A DNA stretch of 64,000 nt from Sinonovacula constricta (Eukaryota; Mollusca; Bivalvia; Cardiida; Solecurtidae), in contig CM017558.1 of assembly GCA_007844125.1 (NCBI GenBank), positions 26,617,478 to 26,681,477 of the forward strand, written 5' to 3'. Below are positions 36,968 through 49,322 of this stretch, piece after piece. The position numbers were made by a program, and so were the translations under genes. Every line of letters begins with the position of its first letter. Position 1 is the first letter of the stretch. The notes below the pieces were generated by a model, which had not been told where the DNA came from, searched no databases, and saw only the letters and a program-made list of their open reading frames with translations.

Positions 36968-37108
36968 ATGGATACTGTTGAAGAAATTCACAAAGTAATA
37001 ACGGAGTTTTACTCCTCCATAAAAGCGAAACCCAAACAGATCGAGTGTCTGCAGTCTCTGTTGGCAGGCATATTGCTTCTGTCACATGATCTGACTATCG
37101 TTACGTGA
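36968..37108 (+). pseudogene. RecQ/DEAD-helicase-like N-terminal fragment
   Basis: The frame from the ATG at 36968 reads MDTVEEIHKVITEFYSSIKA then KPKQIECLQSLLAG. The KPKQ...CLQSLLAG string resembles the Q-motif region of RecQ-type helicases, where a Walker A motif should follow. Instead the frame runs into ILLLSHDLTIVT and stops at 37108. It is thus a fragment, cut short just before the inverted repeat at 37147. It may be a remnant of a transposon-carried helicase, as is common in molluscs, or a first exon whose donor I cannot place. Confidence 0.35.
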
Positions 37109-37139
37109 TTTTGTATTCATGATGGCAGTGGTTTTAAGC

Positions 37140-37190
37140 GAGCATATATATCATAGACATATAATAACGGAACCGCCGACTCCGCAAGGT
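37140..37190 (+). repeat. Left inverted repeat of a ~4.8-kb unit
   Basis: 'catagacatataataacgg' followed by a CCGACTC-type block here appears in reverse complement at 41905-41950, about 80 percent alike over roughly 45 nt. No target duplication is evident. Confidence 0.6.
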
Positions 37191-38360
37191 GCGCGAATAT
37201 CTTCCAATTTCGAAGCGCCACCACCGGGATTTATAGAAAGACATCCGGTCGAGGTTTCCCATACAAAACAATAGCATAAAGCTGACAAATAAAACAGAGA
37301 TTTTAAGAAAAACGGCCACGGAAAAAGAAGCAACTTGAAAATGGATTGAAGGTAAATATCTTCTTTTATTTGTATGTGTATTCATTGCCTGCTTTTAGTT
37401 TTCCATGAATCGGTAGTAAACATATCGTTACCACGTGTAAACAAAGAACCCGAATTCTGAATGAATCATAGACAACGTCCCATTTAGGCCCAATTTTTGC
37501 TGCCCTTTTTTCATAAATACTTCCATAGCTAATACTGTGTAACTGGTGGTATTTATTATGGCTTGTAGTTGCCAAAACTGCACGGAGAAAGACATAATAT
37601 TTAATAAAAATAAATAAGTCGTTGCTTAGAGACACATGAGGAAGAGTGCGCAAAGAATGATGTTGGAAAATTTAAGTGGATGGATCTCAAAGTGGAAAGA
37701 AAAAAGAACCACGATCAAATATTAATATTTGAACACAAGTATAATTAGATTATACTGTTTCCTATAGAGTATGCACTTAATTGTCTTTGTATACTGATTT
37801 TAGGAATCAGACAACAGTGATGAATCCCCTGACGCAGAGAAGTCTCTGCCCTCTGCCCTGTGCCTGTTTCTCTGAGACGTTCAACTAGTCATCTTGGAGC
37901 CAGAATTCTTCCAGACAATATTAACAAATAACTATTGAGTTGTTAGATGTCAACATTTTTTTTATTATATCAGAACATTTTGAGAAAAAGATCACATAAA
38001 ACAACTCACAACATTGAAGGTGTGGTCTTCTTGGTGTGTGTTTAATTTTGATATATATCCTACATTATTGACAGAGCTTATTACCTACTGCTGACATATA
38101 GTTTTAACATGTCATATCAAACCTCGTTTACATATTTTAGTACACTAATTATAAATTGAGTAAATGTAGAAACTCCATTATCTGAATTGTTTATGTATGT
38201 TTGATGTAGTAACTTAAGTTTATTTGTATTGACAGAACGTCTCTTCATTGTTGTATGTTGTTTTGACATTGTAAACATGCCAAAGTTCAGAGTTAAACTA
38301 GTCACAACAATACATGTATGTTTTAAGTATTAACAAATAAAAATGTATAGTTTTAGTTAT
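37191..38360 (+). ncRNA. Candidate two-exon transcript, rightward
   Basis: A donor 'aag|gtaaat' at 37351/37352 and an acceptor 'tatactgattttag' ending at 37803 define an intron of 452 nt. The second exon starts GAATCAGACAACAGTGATGA and can encode ESDNSDESPDAEKSLPSALC then LFL and a stop at 37875. AATAAA at 38336-38341 is a plausible poly(A) signal. Upstream of the donor, the matching frame has no ATG after its stop at about 37301, so coding capacity is doubtful. It could be a non-coding RNA or the decayed end of a transposon gene. Confidence 0.35.
37432..37577 (-). CDS. Candidate minus-strand exon
   Basis: On the minus strand, acceptor 'tgtctttctccgtgcag' (cag at 37580-37578) and donor 'gtaacg' (37431-37426) bound 146 nt, open as ATTSHNKYHQLHSISYGSIY then EKRAAKIGPKWDVVYDSFRI and RVLCLHV. 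It lies inside the intron of the rightward transcript. No partner exon was joined to it and the family is unknown. Confidence 0.3.
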
Positions 38361-39239
38361 ATATAATTGTATTGACTGAGAATAAGCTTTATTTTTTTCT
38401 GATTCAGTGTGCATTTTTAAAACATAAAGCAATTAGCTAAAAATTAGCTTAAATAACAAACATGCCAATTTAACAAATGATATATGTTTTATGCAGTAGG
38501 GTTATTCATCAACTAAACTGAATCAGTTAAGTAGTTAATAGCATTTCTTCTTACAGTGTGAAAACTTTCAACATGGCTGAAGGGTTTTAAACTATTAAAT
38601 ATTGCATCCAGAGATGACACTCTTACTTGCTCTGGCTTTTAGCATACTTTTTAATTAATGTTGTCAGAACAAACAAGAATAAATATGTATTACTAATCAT
38701 ATTATTCTTTTTCCATTTCATTCATGTTAAGGTGTTAAAGCAAGAACACAGCTTTATATGTAATGTGCAGAAAATATTTTAGTGTGGAATTAAAAATACA
38801 TTTATGACAGATAAATACAAATACATATACATTTAAATATGAGGACAATGATTATGCAACACCATTGTCTTTTTAATAGAAATAAAAGTCAAATAATTTA
38901 TTAAAGTTGTTTCTAATGAAATCTTAATAATTATATGTATAATAATAGCACATATTTCATTCTCCCTTTACCATTTGATATAAATTATCCATGTGCAAGC
39001 ACTCGATAAATGTGCCATTAAGTGGTTCTTTTAAAGTTTTAAACATGTGATATGGTAAGTAAATTAGATTCTTCTGCTATGCTGATGTTTATCAACTGTC
39101 AAATTATTTTGTAGATTATATGGAGAAATAAACAATATTTAACATAATCCTGCCTTGTGATGTGTTAAAACAGTTTTATGAAAAGTAAAATTTAAGAAAT
39201 GGTCTGCAACTAAGAAAGCAATACTGAAACAGATGGAAA
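38361..39239. other. AT-rich spacer between convergent units
   Basis: No exon, repeat unit or hairpin stands out. It lies between the proposed 3' ends of the two convergent transcripts. Confidence 0.5.
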
Positions 39240-41761
39240 ATTCAAAATCTTTTAATAATATTTAATTATTTTCAAAGAACTTCAAATAACTGATATTTCC
39301 TCTCTGCCTTCCTGACAGCTGTGCTTCTGTTGGCTGGCCCTTGGTGTTGAATTTAAAGGTTAACCGTCTCTGAAGAAATGGTTCATGTCATGGTAACTGA
39401 AAAAATAAAAGTATGCTATACAGGTTTCAGCTTTAAATAAAAAGATGCAGTAACCACCCTAACCTCTTTGGTTGCATTCCTAGTCTCATTCATTCACCAA
39501 TAATATAAAACAAAACACAAAATTAGAACAAAAATATAAAAATCCAGTTATGTCCAAGATTTATGTGACAGTAGTCACACACAAAAATCTTTGCAGGGTA
39601 AATCCTACCTATAATTATTATCATGGTTTATTGTTATTAACACCTTTTTGACAATACAATTAATGGTGGTATCCAAAAGTTTAAACTAATTTTTTTCTCA
39701 AACAAGCAGATAAATTATTGTATACTGAAAATATCCATGATGTTGAAGATTACTGATGTCCTCTAGCCAAGTGAAAAGTGAAGGACAACATCCCCACTCA
39801 TCATTACAAACATGCATTTGCTACCAGAGAGACTGCATTGACTAATGATTAAGGCAGTTTCAAAAATTGTCCTTACTTGGACTAAATAGTGAGTTTATGC
39901 AAAAAAGGTGTGCCAAAATACCCCAAACAGTGGGTGAGATATATGTAATTTATTTAGACAAAGTCGCATACCACCATTAGTATAAAAACATCTGATATTT
40001 TTATTAATATAATACATATGAATATAATATAATAGAAATCTCGAAAGTCGATTTTTTAAGAAAAGTTATTCTGTGCCATTCAATAGCAAAGTGGTATTAA
40101 AATTTTATTAACTACTGACTAGCTTTGAATACAAAGATAATTGTATAATCTAACAGTATATACATACTTTTTTAGTGAATGGCATTTATTAAGATAAGAA
40201 ATTCCTAATAGGTGTGTTAATGTTTTATATGTATCAGATTTTTACATTCAGATGATTCTTTACATTACCTGAACCTCTTGATAGTAGGTTTAATCTGTCA
40301 AAACCAAATGCCTTTATTTTGACCGAAAAGCTCTTTCACAAGATTTGGCAAAAGGTCTGAAAGTAGAGGAGTGAGACAGAAGACTGTGAAGGCTTCAACT
40401 ATGATAAAATATGCATTCATAACATTATTTTATACACTTTCTCATTTTAAAGTTTTTTACATGCCAAGATTAAAAAATAATGCTTATATTTAATGTCAGA
40501 GATTAGAAAGACAAAATTGATACAGACACAGCACATGACATCTAAATACACCTGCCCAAACATAAATCTAGGGTTTTCCTCACCAATAATAAGCTGGACA
40601 TCACCAATCTAACCATAACTATGTCAGTGCAATGTAACAAACAACAACAAAAATCATAAAAAAAAAAACATATGCACATTGTTCAATAAAATACAGATTA
40701 GCTGTCTCAAAATAAATTTTAATGAGGTAAATTATTTAAAAGGTATAGATTCGGAATTACCTTGCAAATGCCTTGGGTGGCTTGACACCCTCTAACCATG
40801 TGTTTAAGTGTGGAAGGAATTCATTTTGCAGGCACTGCAAATAAAATTGCATATTATGTAAAAACAAATCACATAAATGAGGCACATATATACTACAATG
40901 ACAACCTGAAATTTTTGTGAGTAAGTGAAGGAAAGTATTGCTATATTTGTGTCTAGCACATCCACCCCAAAAGAGGGCGCTCAAGGTTAAAAGTTTGATC
41001 CTTAGATGTGACCTTAAACAGTTGTACATGCATCTGGAAGTTCAATTTCTTGACAACATTAAAACTGAAGGTTATACAAAATTGTCTCGGAATAAAATTA
41101 CTGGGTTTAATTGATATGTCAGGTGTTCATGGTAGGAAACCACAGAAAAGGCAGCACTATATTTGTTTCAAATTATTTATTGAAAACAAGAGTAACGGAA
41201 GTGGTAGATTTGATTCTATAAATGGTTCTATTCCATAAATAATAAAAATTAATAGATTAGACCCCACCCCCTTCTGCCCACTACAAGCTGAAAAGTAAAA
41301 AGTAAATAAAGCAATAAAAAGGTTTTAATCTGAATATTATGGTTTATCGTTATATATAATAAGTCATTTTACTTTTATTTTCATGCTAAATAGATGGCTA
41401 AATCAAAAATCAGCACGTCAATAGCAGTTATCAGAAAACCTTGTTCTACTTTCGGTTTCCATTGTGATAAACAGTAACTTCTGGATTAGGTTATCCTTAA
41501 CAACAAATCATGTCTGAAACTTATAGAAGTGTATTTCTTTGTACATATATATGCCTTATTTTCTATGGAAAACAACAACAAGCGAATAAAGACATAACAT
41601 ACCATGACAGAAGGTTCGTGGTGGGCGGGGCAGATGTGCGTCGTGTCTCGGTAAACAGTAAAATCTGAACCACTATAAACAAGAAATAGTGTCCCCACCA
41701 CTCTAATTTGGTAAAACCCTTTGGAAGTTATAACTTCGCATCCTAGTACCCCCATTAACAT
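39240..41761 (-). CDS. Candidate four-exon leftward gene, unrecognised
   Basis: Minus-strand exons with good splice sites: 41761-41603 (ATG start, MLMGVLGCEVITSKGFYQIR through HICPAHHEPSVM, donor gtatgt), 40834-40761 (acceptor 'tattttatttgcag', CLQNEFLPHLNTWLEGVKPP then KAFA, donor gtaatt), 40356-40269 (acceptor 'cctctactttcag', donor gtaatg) and a last exon from 39396 (acceptor 'ttttattttttcag'), with TATTAAA near 39250 as a possible poly(A) signal. In the joined frame translation ends in the third exon with RPFAKSCERAFRSK and a stop, about 92 residues in all. The product is unrecognised. The start-codon context is weak, so a longer or non-coding transcript is possible. Upstream lies CGGAAGT (ETS-type) at about 41829. 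Confidence 0.4.
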
Positions 41762-41904
41762 GAGATTTACACGTTTTTCATTATTGTTAACACAGCTTTC
41801 AGCTTTCCATCTATTATTTTAGTTTACACCGGAAGTTTTCTATGACTCTCGGTGATGGCGCTGCGACGGATTCAACCTACTTATATAGAGTATATATATA
41901 GCAT

Positions 41905-41950
41905 GACGTCCCGAGTCAGCAGTCCCGTTATTATATGTCTATGCGTGTAT
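41905..41950 (-). repeat. Right inverted repeat of the ~4.8-kb unit
   Basis: 'ccgttattatatgtctatg' is the reverse complement of the left copy at about 37157. Both copies lie just upstream of the 5' ends of the convergent transcription units. Confidence 0.6.
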
Positions 41951-42540
41951 GCTATATTTAAAGAAAATTCTCCATCCAGATTAGAATTTATGGATATTTT
42001 TGTCATCTAAAATTGGTCTTAAAGGTGTCTCTTTTTCAGAAATAAGAGAACTATAAATATTTTGTAATAATCTTTTTAGGAGATGTGTTTTGCTATTGAG
42101 TATCGTTTGGAAACAAAATATATCATTAGATAAACCAACCATCTTACTTGATTGGTTTGACTCAAACTGTTCCAAATGTGCAATTAATTGTTTACAAACA
42201 CAACAAGTTAAACACTGACTTCCCCATTTTTTCTGCTTACTGTGCTTAATTAAAAAATCACTGACCTCTTCATAGCCAATCGTTTTATTTCAGAGTTGCC
42301 CAAAATGTTCTATAAAGTATTTTGGTTGATGCTGCAAAATATAAATTAATTTCACCACGTGGTTTTGAGTCTGCAGACTTTGAATGTACCAGGTAACGAA
42401 TTTGTAATCAAATTAAGCACGAATAATATAATAAAAATTCACTTACAAGAATAAAATTAAAAAACTGTTACATTTTTTTTCTTTAATTGTCAAAATGAAA
42501 AAGTATAAAGAAAAAAATGACCATTCGTGCGCATACCGGG
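41951..42540. other. Spacer with a possible decayed minus-strand coding segment
   Basis: The minus-strand frame 42175-41981 (EQFESNQSSKMVGLSNDIFC onward) has protein-like composition but no splice sites I trust and no recognised family. The rest is AT-rich. Confidence 0.25.
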
Positions 42541-42558
42541 ATTTCAGTGGCGTCGCGT

Positions 42559-44879
42559 CAGGGGCGGGCCGCAAAAATTCACCAAGAAACGGCACCACTC
42601 TTCCTTATTAAAATACAAAAATCTTACCAATAGTATCTAAAGATCTTATTTTGACATAGCTATCGCGGCATTGGAGAGGCGGAACACTCTTATAACTGTC
42701 ATCGGTAGCCAAGGCAACCTAGACACGCTCTTGCGTTTAACCGACCCCTTAACCGACAATGTACCGCTATATTAAATATAGTTGACTGCTACGTCATGAT
42801 TACAGCAGATGAAGTCATGTAAAAAAAATCAAGTATGCGTATATTTTCTTTATTCTTTAAATGTACTTTGCAAACGTACGTAATCATGACTGAGACTAGC
42901 CAGCCTCTTGACTTCAATTTTCCCAAACGATCGTTTGATAAAAAGTCTCCAGAACTAATACTCATTAAATGGTAACTGGTTCGAGGACTACTCCTGGCTC
43001 CATTACCATGAGACCGATGACCTTGCACTCTGTTTCGTGTGTATGTCTGCGGCAAAAGACGGCAAGATCACAAAATCTAAAGGCGGAATAAAGTTTCATC
43101 TCGTCCGGATTCTGCAACTGGAAAGACGCCACTCCAAAGTTCCGGAAGCGTGAGAATTCTGACAGCCACAAGGAAGCCGTCCAACGCCACATAACCATAC
43201 CCAAACAGGCACGTGATATCGGTGAAAGACTCACCAGCTCACAGTGATGAAAAGAAGGCGAACATACTCCAGATCTTCACTATCCTAAGCAGCATCCGCT
43301 TTCTCGCCAGACAGGAATTTCCGCTTCGCGGTCATGACGACAATCAGTCAACTGCATTCAACTGCTCAAGCTACAAGCGGTAAAAAGACGAGCCCATCCT
43401 TCAGTGGCTCGAAAGAAATGAATACACATGCGCAGAAGTAAAAAAACGAAAGTATACAGATCATGGCACTCAAATCCTACGCGACATCACCGCCAATGTC
43501 AAGGCAAACGGCTTCTTTACCATCATGGCCGACGAGTCCAATCGCGAGCAAGTAGTGATAGTGCTCAGAACGTGGACAGCGACTTGGTTGTGCACGAAGA
43601 GTTCATCGGGCTGTACACCGTTAGTTCCACTAAGTCACCGACTTTGACGTCAGTGATTTATGCTTATAGTCAATAATTGTCGCTGAGAGTGTAATAACGG
43701 CGCTAGCAACATGTCAGGAGCAAAGCAAGGGCGTAGTGGCTGTGTCTGTGCGGAATAGTCGAAAGGTGATGAGATGCACAATCTACACTGTCTACAAAAA
43801 TGTCAAAGTTGATCAAGTACTCTCCTAAACGTGAAGCGAAACTACAAGACAAAACAGGAAATGAGTCCCGATACACCCGGGTTTTGCACCCTGTGTCCGA
43901 CTAAATGACCCATCAGAGCCGCCAGCTTAGACAGTGTTTTGCAGAACTATACAGTGCTTCAGTCCCTTTGGGAAGAGTGCTACGAGACCACTAAAGACAG
44001 TGAAATCCGTGCACGTGTAAATGGTTAAAATGAATTTAATTGATTTTTTGTTTGGTGCGTGTCTTCATTATGAAGTTTTCCGCCATACTGACAACATGAG
44101 AACGTCACTCCAACATCAAGACATGTCCGCAGTGGAGGGTCAGACGCAGGCACCATGACGGTCAACACTGTACGTGAACTCGGCACTGAGACTGCATATG
44201 ACAAATTCTGGTCTCGTGTAAATGAGCAAATCCACAGATGTGACGTCAACGAGCCGTCGCTTCCTCGAAGATGAAAAATGCCTAAGAGGATCATGACTGG
44301 GAACATTTCGTCAGATTATCCGGCTAGAGTGAAAGATATGTACCGACAGCAGTACAACGAGGCGCTGGACCTTGCTACCACCAGCATCACTGACCGTTTT
44401 GACCAGCCCGGTTACAGGACGTAACAACACCTAGAGGACATGGTAGTGAAAGTTGTCACGGGTACATCGGGTTACGAGGAGGACATGAAACACGTGGTTA
44501 ACTTCTATGAAACAGACATCCAGGAATCACTTTTGACTACGCAGCTCCGTACTGTCCGAGAGCACGTGAAAAAGAACAACATCAGAGTAAATAAGTCGGG
44601 TGCTGTCATAAGTGAGGCCAAGAATATGACAGCAGTTGTTTAGTGAGGATGTGACTGTGTTGAAACTTATTCTTGTGATGCCAGCCACCAACGCTACTAG
44701 TGAGCGATCGTTCTCCGCGCTTCGTAGTGTATCTCTTTGCTAGTATGACCCAGGAACGACCCACCCATTTGATGACGCTGCACGTGCACCGGGACGCAAC
44801 TGACGCTGTTGATTTGAACGGCCTGGCTAATGACTTGGTCAGAGAATCGCAAGCAAGTGTATTTGGGCTGTTTCAGTAA
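42559..44879 (+). pseudogene. hAT transposase (ZMYM1/DUF4371 type), broken
   Basis: Blocks in order over three frames: FNFPKRSFDKK (about 42912), the TTF-type zinc finger WLHYHETDDLALCFVCMSAA (about 42990-43050), RFLARQEFPLRGHDDNQS (about 43300-43350), KYTDHGTQILRDITANVKAN then GFFTIMADES (43450-43545), VDSDLVVHEEFIGLYTVSST (43575-43634), NNGASNMSGAKQG (about 43695), SPDTPGFCTLCPTK (43863-43904), SLDSVLQNYTVLQSLWEECY (43928-43987), then the C-terminal dimerisation domain VMPATNATSERSFSALRSV (about 44675-44731) and a final intact block from MTQERPTHLMTLHVHRDATD (44745) to a stop at 44879. Multiple shifts and stops make it non-functional. 'caggggcgggcc' at 42559-42570 is a plausible 5' terminal repeat. 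The matching 3' end was not found, perhaps lost at the GT repeat. Confidence 0.85.
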
Positions 44880-44936
44880 AAAGCTACAATTCCTAGTGTT
44901 GCTGTCCGATAAATTTTCGTTTTTGCTTACAACTTA

Positions 44937-44940
<4 letters not shown>

Positions 44941-44995
<55 letters not shown>

Positions 44996-45102
44996 TGTTT
45001 GTGTGTGTGTGTTTGTGTGTGTGCGTTTGTGTGTGTTTGTGTGTGTGTGTGTTTGTGTTTGTGTGTGTTTTTATGCGTGTGTGTATGTGTGTGTGTGAGT
45101 GA

Positions 45103-45187
<85 letters not shown>
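44941..45187 (+). repeat. GT microsatellite, about 245 bp
   Basis: Almost pure (GT)n with short interruptions (gtttgt, gagtgagtga). The 116-codon minus-strand frame rich in Thr-His is its translation. It starts about 60 bp after the hAT stop codon. Confidence 0.97.
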
Positions 45188-45190
<3 letters not shown>

Positions 45191-47394
45191 AACTTTGATG
45201 TAGTAATACTATTTATCAAGATTAAATCTGCAAACATGTACACTTGTATTGTGTGTTATTATTAAAACGTCCCTCACATATTGCCAAAACAAACATTCAG
45301 ACCAAGTTCCATCAAATTCGGGTCAAAAATGAATAAATCCGTCTAATTTTCATCATGCTGTATACGGATATGAGACCAAAAAGCTAATAGAAATGCAGTT
45401 TAAGTCAAGGAAATGCCACCATTGACCTTTCAAAATTCAAAATTTATCCGCCTTACCCCCTCATCGCCCCAAAAACAAAAAACACGTGCTTGGATTTGAA
45501 CTCTCAACCCCCTGTTTTGAAGCATTTTGACCCTAATCTTGATACTCTTCAATTGGAGGTGCAGCATTACAGTTACTCTACCTTAAGAAAAATATATTTT
45601 GATCTAAATTGTTGGCTATCACCTTTAGAGTGTGAGCGCATAAAACGGAACAGAAATTCGTCCCTAGTATCACCAGAGACAATGCAATGAGTGCGATTGA
45701 TACATCAGACAAAAGCATAATATTACAACAAGATGGCCAAATGTTTTGAAGTTTGTTTCTATTATGAGTAGTAAAAATGTGAATAATTTGGCAAAATTTA
45801 TTCAAGAAGCAATAAGGATAAGAGAAAATGTTCTAGCAGATTTGGCTGCTTCGTAATTTATTACAACAAAGTGTTGTTTTTTTGTTTGTTTTAAATGAGT
45901 GAAAAAAATAAACTTACAATATGTCAATAAAACTGAACTTTGCAATTTTAAATTAATTAACATATACCTAGGTAAAATGTCTTGTAGCAATCTTTTATTT
46001 CATTTTATTGCTTACTTAACAATGTTTGCATAAGATTTACATTGTCTGTATAAAATGTTTTTTTTTCTGGATTAGTTGTTCATTAATTCAAATGAATTAT
46101 TTTATATATTGAATATATAAGCTTTGTTAGTACACATCTGAACGTGTGTCAAAATACCGATTCTATATCTCAACTTTTGCTATATAATACCAGAAATAAT
46201 CGATTGACGTTGTATTCATTAAAGGTACATACCACATTTGGGATGATATTGTAATGTAGTAAGGTTTTGATATTGTGTATTAATAATGTTGCAATTCAAT
46301 TTCTTAAATGATGGTACAGTGCATATATTCTGACTTTCAATAATCGATATGTTAAATTTAAGCTATCTGTTTATACTATTGTGAATCATTTTAAATGACC
46401 AGTCTATGTAAAATACTCTGTATGACCAATGGCACATGAATGTGCTCATATGTCAATAAATGTTGAATTGTATTATATTGATATAAAACCACCTTCCAAA
46501 TTCGGATATCAATCATTGTTTGAACATAGAATTAAGACAATAGTTATAAATAGTTTTAAAATTTAATGTTGTGTTTAAACATGCGATAAGTGACACAATG
46601 TTTGCCACGTGTGCAAATATTTCTCCTTAAGCCTGATTAAACTTTGTTGTTGGTGTTTGTTTTCGAAAGAAAACTTTTGAGCCACTAAAATATTGATCGT
46701 TCCATGCACAAGCCTACTGCCACTCCACCTGGTGCATAAAAGTCATTCATAATGGGTTCCTTTATTTCTTTTTAAGAAAATCGCCATAAATGTATTTATT
46801 TAAATTATTAATTACGTTGAACTAAAAGAAGATCAGCCGTTTCTTTATTGCAATAGAAGGTGAATATCTTCCAAGATCTCTCTAAAACATGTTACATAGT
46901 TTACTACGTTACACAATAACAATATGGTGCATAAAGTCAGTGTCTATATTTTTGTTAATGCAACGATAGTATTTCCGCTAACGTCACTGTCAATAATCAA
47001 AACCACCGCCCCGTGACGACTTTGACATACGTTCTACGTCCAGGAGTATGCTGCCTAATAAAATGTGTTTCTAGACTGTCAGAGATGCGCTCTCAGTTGT
47101 ATCGGAATAAAAGGTATGTTTAATGGGATGATTAAATTTACTCTGAAATTAAGACATAAACATTTAAGCAACATAATTTAATTGTTACTAGTCCAATATG
47201 TAAAGTATACATAATCAGGTAAAAGCATACATCCTTTTGAGTTGGGTCATAACATGCGGCTTGGTTCCATTTCTCGGCTTTGTTTTCCCAAATTTTCAGC
47301 AAACAACCTTTAAAGTGTCACCGGATTTTATTCTTAACAAATATACATTAATATTGCCTGGATATTTCAGCTAGATATTCAGTAAGATTTAGCG
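45188..47394. other. AT-rich spacer, no supported gene
   Basis: Only short open frames. A clean splice-donor-like 'aataaaag|gtatgttt' at about 47113 follows a moderately GC-rich stretch (46980-47110) and could mark an untranslated first exon, but nothing joins to it. Confidence 0.4.
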
Positions 47395-47680
47395 TATAAA
47401 TGTTTGTTTATTGGGTTAATCGTCCCACAAACAGTATTTTAGTTATCTGGAGACGGTGTCCGCTTGAAGCAGATATTACCACACCCAGTCACATTATCCT
47501 GACCCCTGGCCAACCAATCGTGGAACTACCCTTATATTTGCTTGAGCGTTAGCAAGGGAGCTATACCACTACATTTTTAACGACTTTTGTATGTCTTGGC
47601 CCGGGATCGAACCCGGCGCCTCTTTTACCTGGAGCCTCTTTACCGAATGCGCTACCAGGAAAACTGTACTGACTCGGCGT
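47395..47680 (-). mobile_element. tRNA-derived SINE, minus strand
   Basis: On the minus strand, 'ctggtagcgcattcggtaaa' (A-box region, about 47660) is followed by 'gccgggttcgatcccgggcc' (B box, about 47600-47619). The body continues left to about 47395 with 'agatattaccacacccagtc'. The T arm pairs well but the anticodon arm is irregular. The plus-strand frame at 47591-47809 reads through the SINE head and is not a gene. Confidence 0.75.
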
Positions 47681-49322
47681 GTTGTATGCAAAGCGTTTAT
47701 TAGATGTCGGAACAAACAAAAATTACTTACATGTCTCATAAAATATTGTTGTTATGTTGTTATTGTTGTTTTTCTCAACAGAGATTTTAGCCAAAGAAAA
47801 CATAACTAAGCATTTCCAAATTGGTGCATTTTTCTTCTAGACCATACTTTTCACGAATACTTTATTTAGTCGCCGAGAACGGCGACCCAATATTAATGAT
47901 TGGTTATGGAGGTTACAACTTAAAGAAGAAATAGTATTATTTTCAACCGGAAATTATCATTCAGTTTTAGTAGTCAATGATGAAATTATTACAACTTTTT
48001 CTTTGTTTCTTCTTTAAAGATAAACATAATCTTGGGAGTATGAAAAATGACAAGTAAACTCATTTCAATTGTAACATTCTTATTTTTTATAATGCCTAAT
48101 TGCAATAACTCGATCGCAATCGCTTCAATTTCTTATTTATGGTTAAAAAACTCGTGGAATAGAAGATTGTTTTCTCTAATTATCAGTCTTCGCAGTTAAG
48201 GTCTTTTTCAGACCATGTGAATAGAACAATTACTGTCTGTGTTTAGATTTGGACTGACTACACTTTTTATCACACAAGCCTGCAAGATCACGCACAGACG
48301 CACGCACGCACACACGCGCAGACAATCACACACACACGCCCGGGCAAAGTTCCCTGCGATCACTCGGTGGGCAGAATCCTCTGCAATCCCCACCACCAAG
48401 ACCCGATGAATATTCCAAGGCAGACAGAATCAGCCCCCTGCCCCCCTCCCCCGGTTAATAATCCCAACTGTAATGTGAGACAGGATGTGTACACCTCATC
48501 AAATTAGCATCTGGTCTCTTTCTTCCAACAAGAAGCCGAACGTCGCCAATGTGACCATAATTGTGTCTGTGTGAAAAATTAAAAATAAACACACAAAAAA
48601 AGAAATATAAAATTGTGTGCAAATCATTTAGTGCGGTTATAAGCTTACGAAGAGATTACTGTGGTAAATCTTGATAATTAAGCAATATTTTCCTGCAAAC
48701 TTTATAAACACATATTATTGTTTGCACTTTGAACAAGAAAAATTATGATTCAATATTTTGAAATAAGTGCCTTTTTGGTATTTAAATTACGAACAAGTAA
48801 GTTTGCACCAGCAATATTTTTAAGGCAACAATAACTTCAATAATTGTAAAATACGTTTGCTATATATGGCAGCTAAATACGTTGTTGTAGCTCAAAACTT
48901 TTGTGACCTCCGCCCTAATTATTTTTTTATTGTTCACACACACAAATATCCTTTTATTATTCACTTACGTCTTTTGAACCTTTTGCAATTACTTGGGAAA
49001 AAATTGCTTTAATTACATTGAAAGTCTACAGCATGCCTTGATTTGGATACTAGGTGACAAACATTCGGAATTCCTCGGCTGCATTAACATTACATCACCA
49101 CCGAGAAGAGCTTGTAAGGGGAGCAGGTGCCAGCAAATGTGAGCCACATGGCCCCAAGGGTCTGGTTAGCAACGGGCGGGTGGGGGGTGAGAGCTTGAAT
49201 GGCCTACTCAGGCAGCTAGGTAGATGACAACATACGGTGATAGTACCTACAATTTCTACAAAACCTATGCGATCAATCCCTCTTCTAAGGAAATACATTA
49301 TATTAATTACACCCATCTTTAA
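47681..49322. other. Spacer with simple repeats and a shared retroposon end
   Basis: A CA/GC-rich run at 48290-48342. A segment at about 48526-48600 ('gccaatgtgaccataattgt' and an A-rich tail) resembles 40575-40660 ('accaatctaaccataactat'), so both may be 3' ends of one retroposon family. No gene is supported. Confidence 0.45.

Noticed and set aside
42965..43234. 89-codon minus-strand frame
   Set aside because: It is the antisense shadow of the hAT transposase zinc-finger region on the plus strand.
44893..45243. Thr-His-rich 116-codon minus-strand frame
   Set aside because: It is a translation of a GT microsatellite.
47597..47665. Functional tRNA gene on the minus strand
   Set aside because: The T arm is intact but the anticodon arm is irregular and the segment continues into a SINE body.
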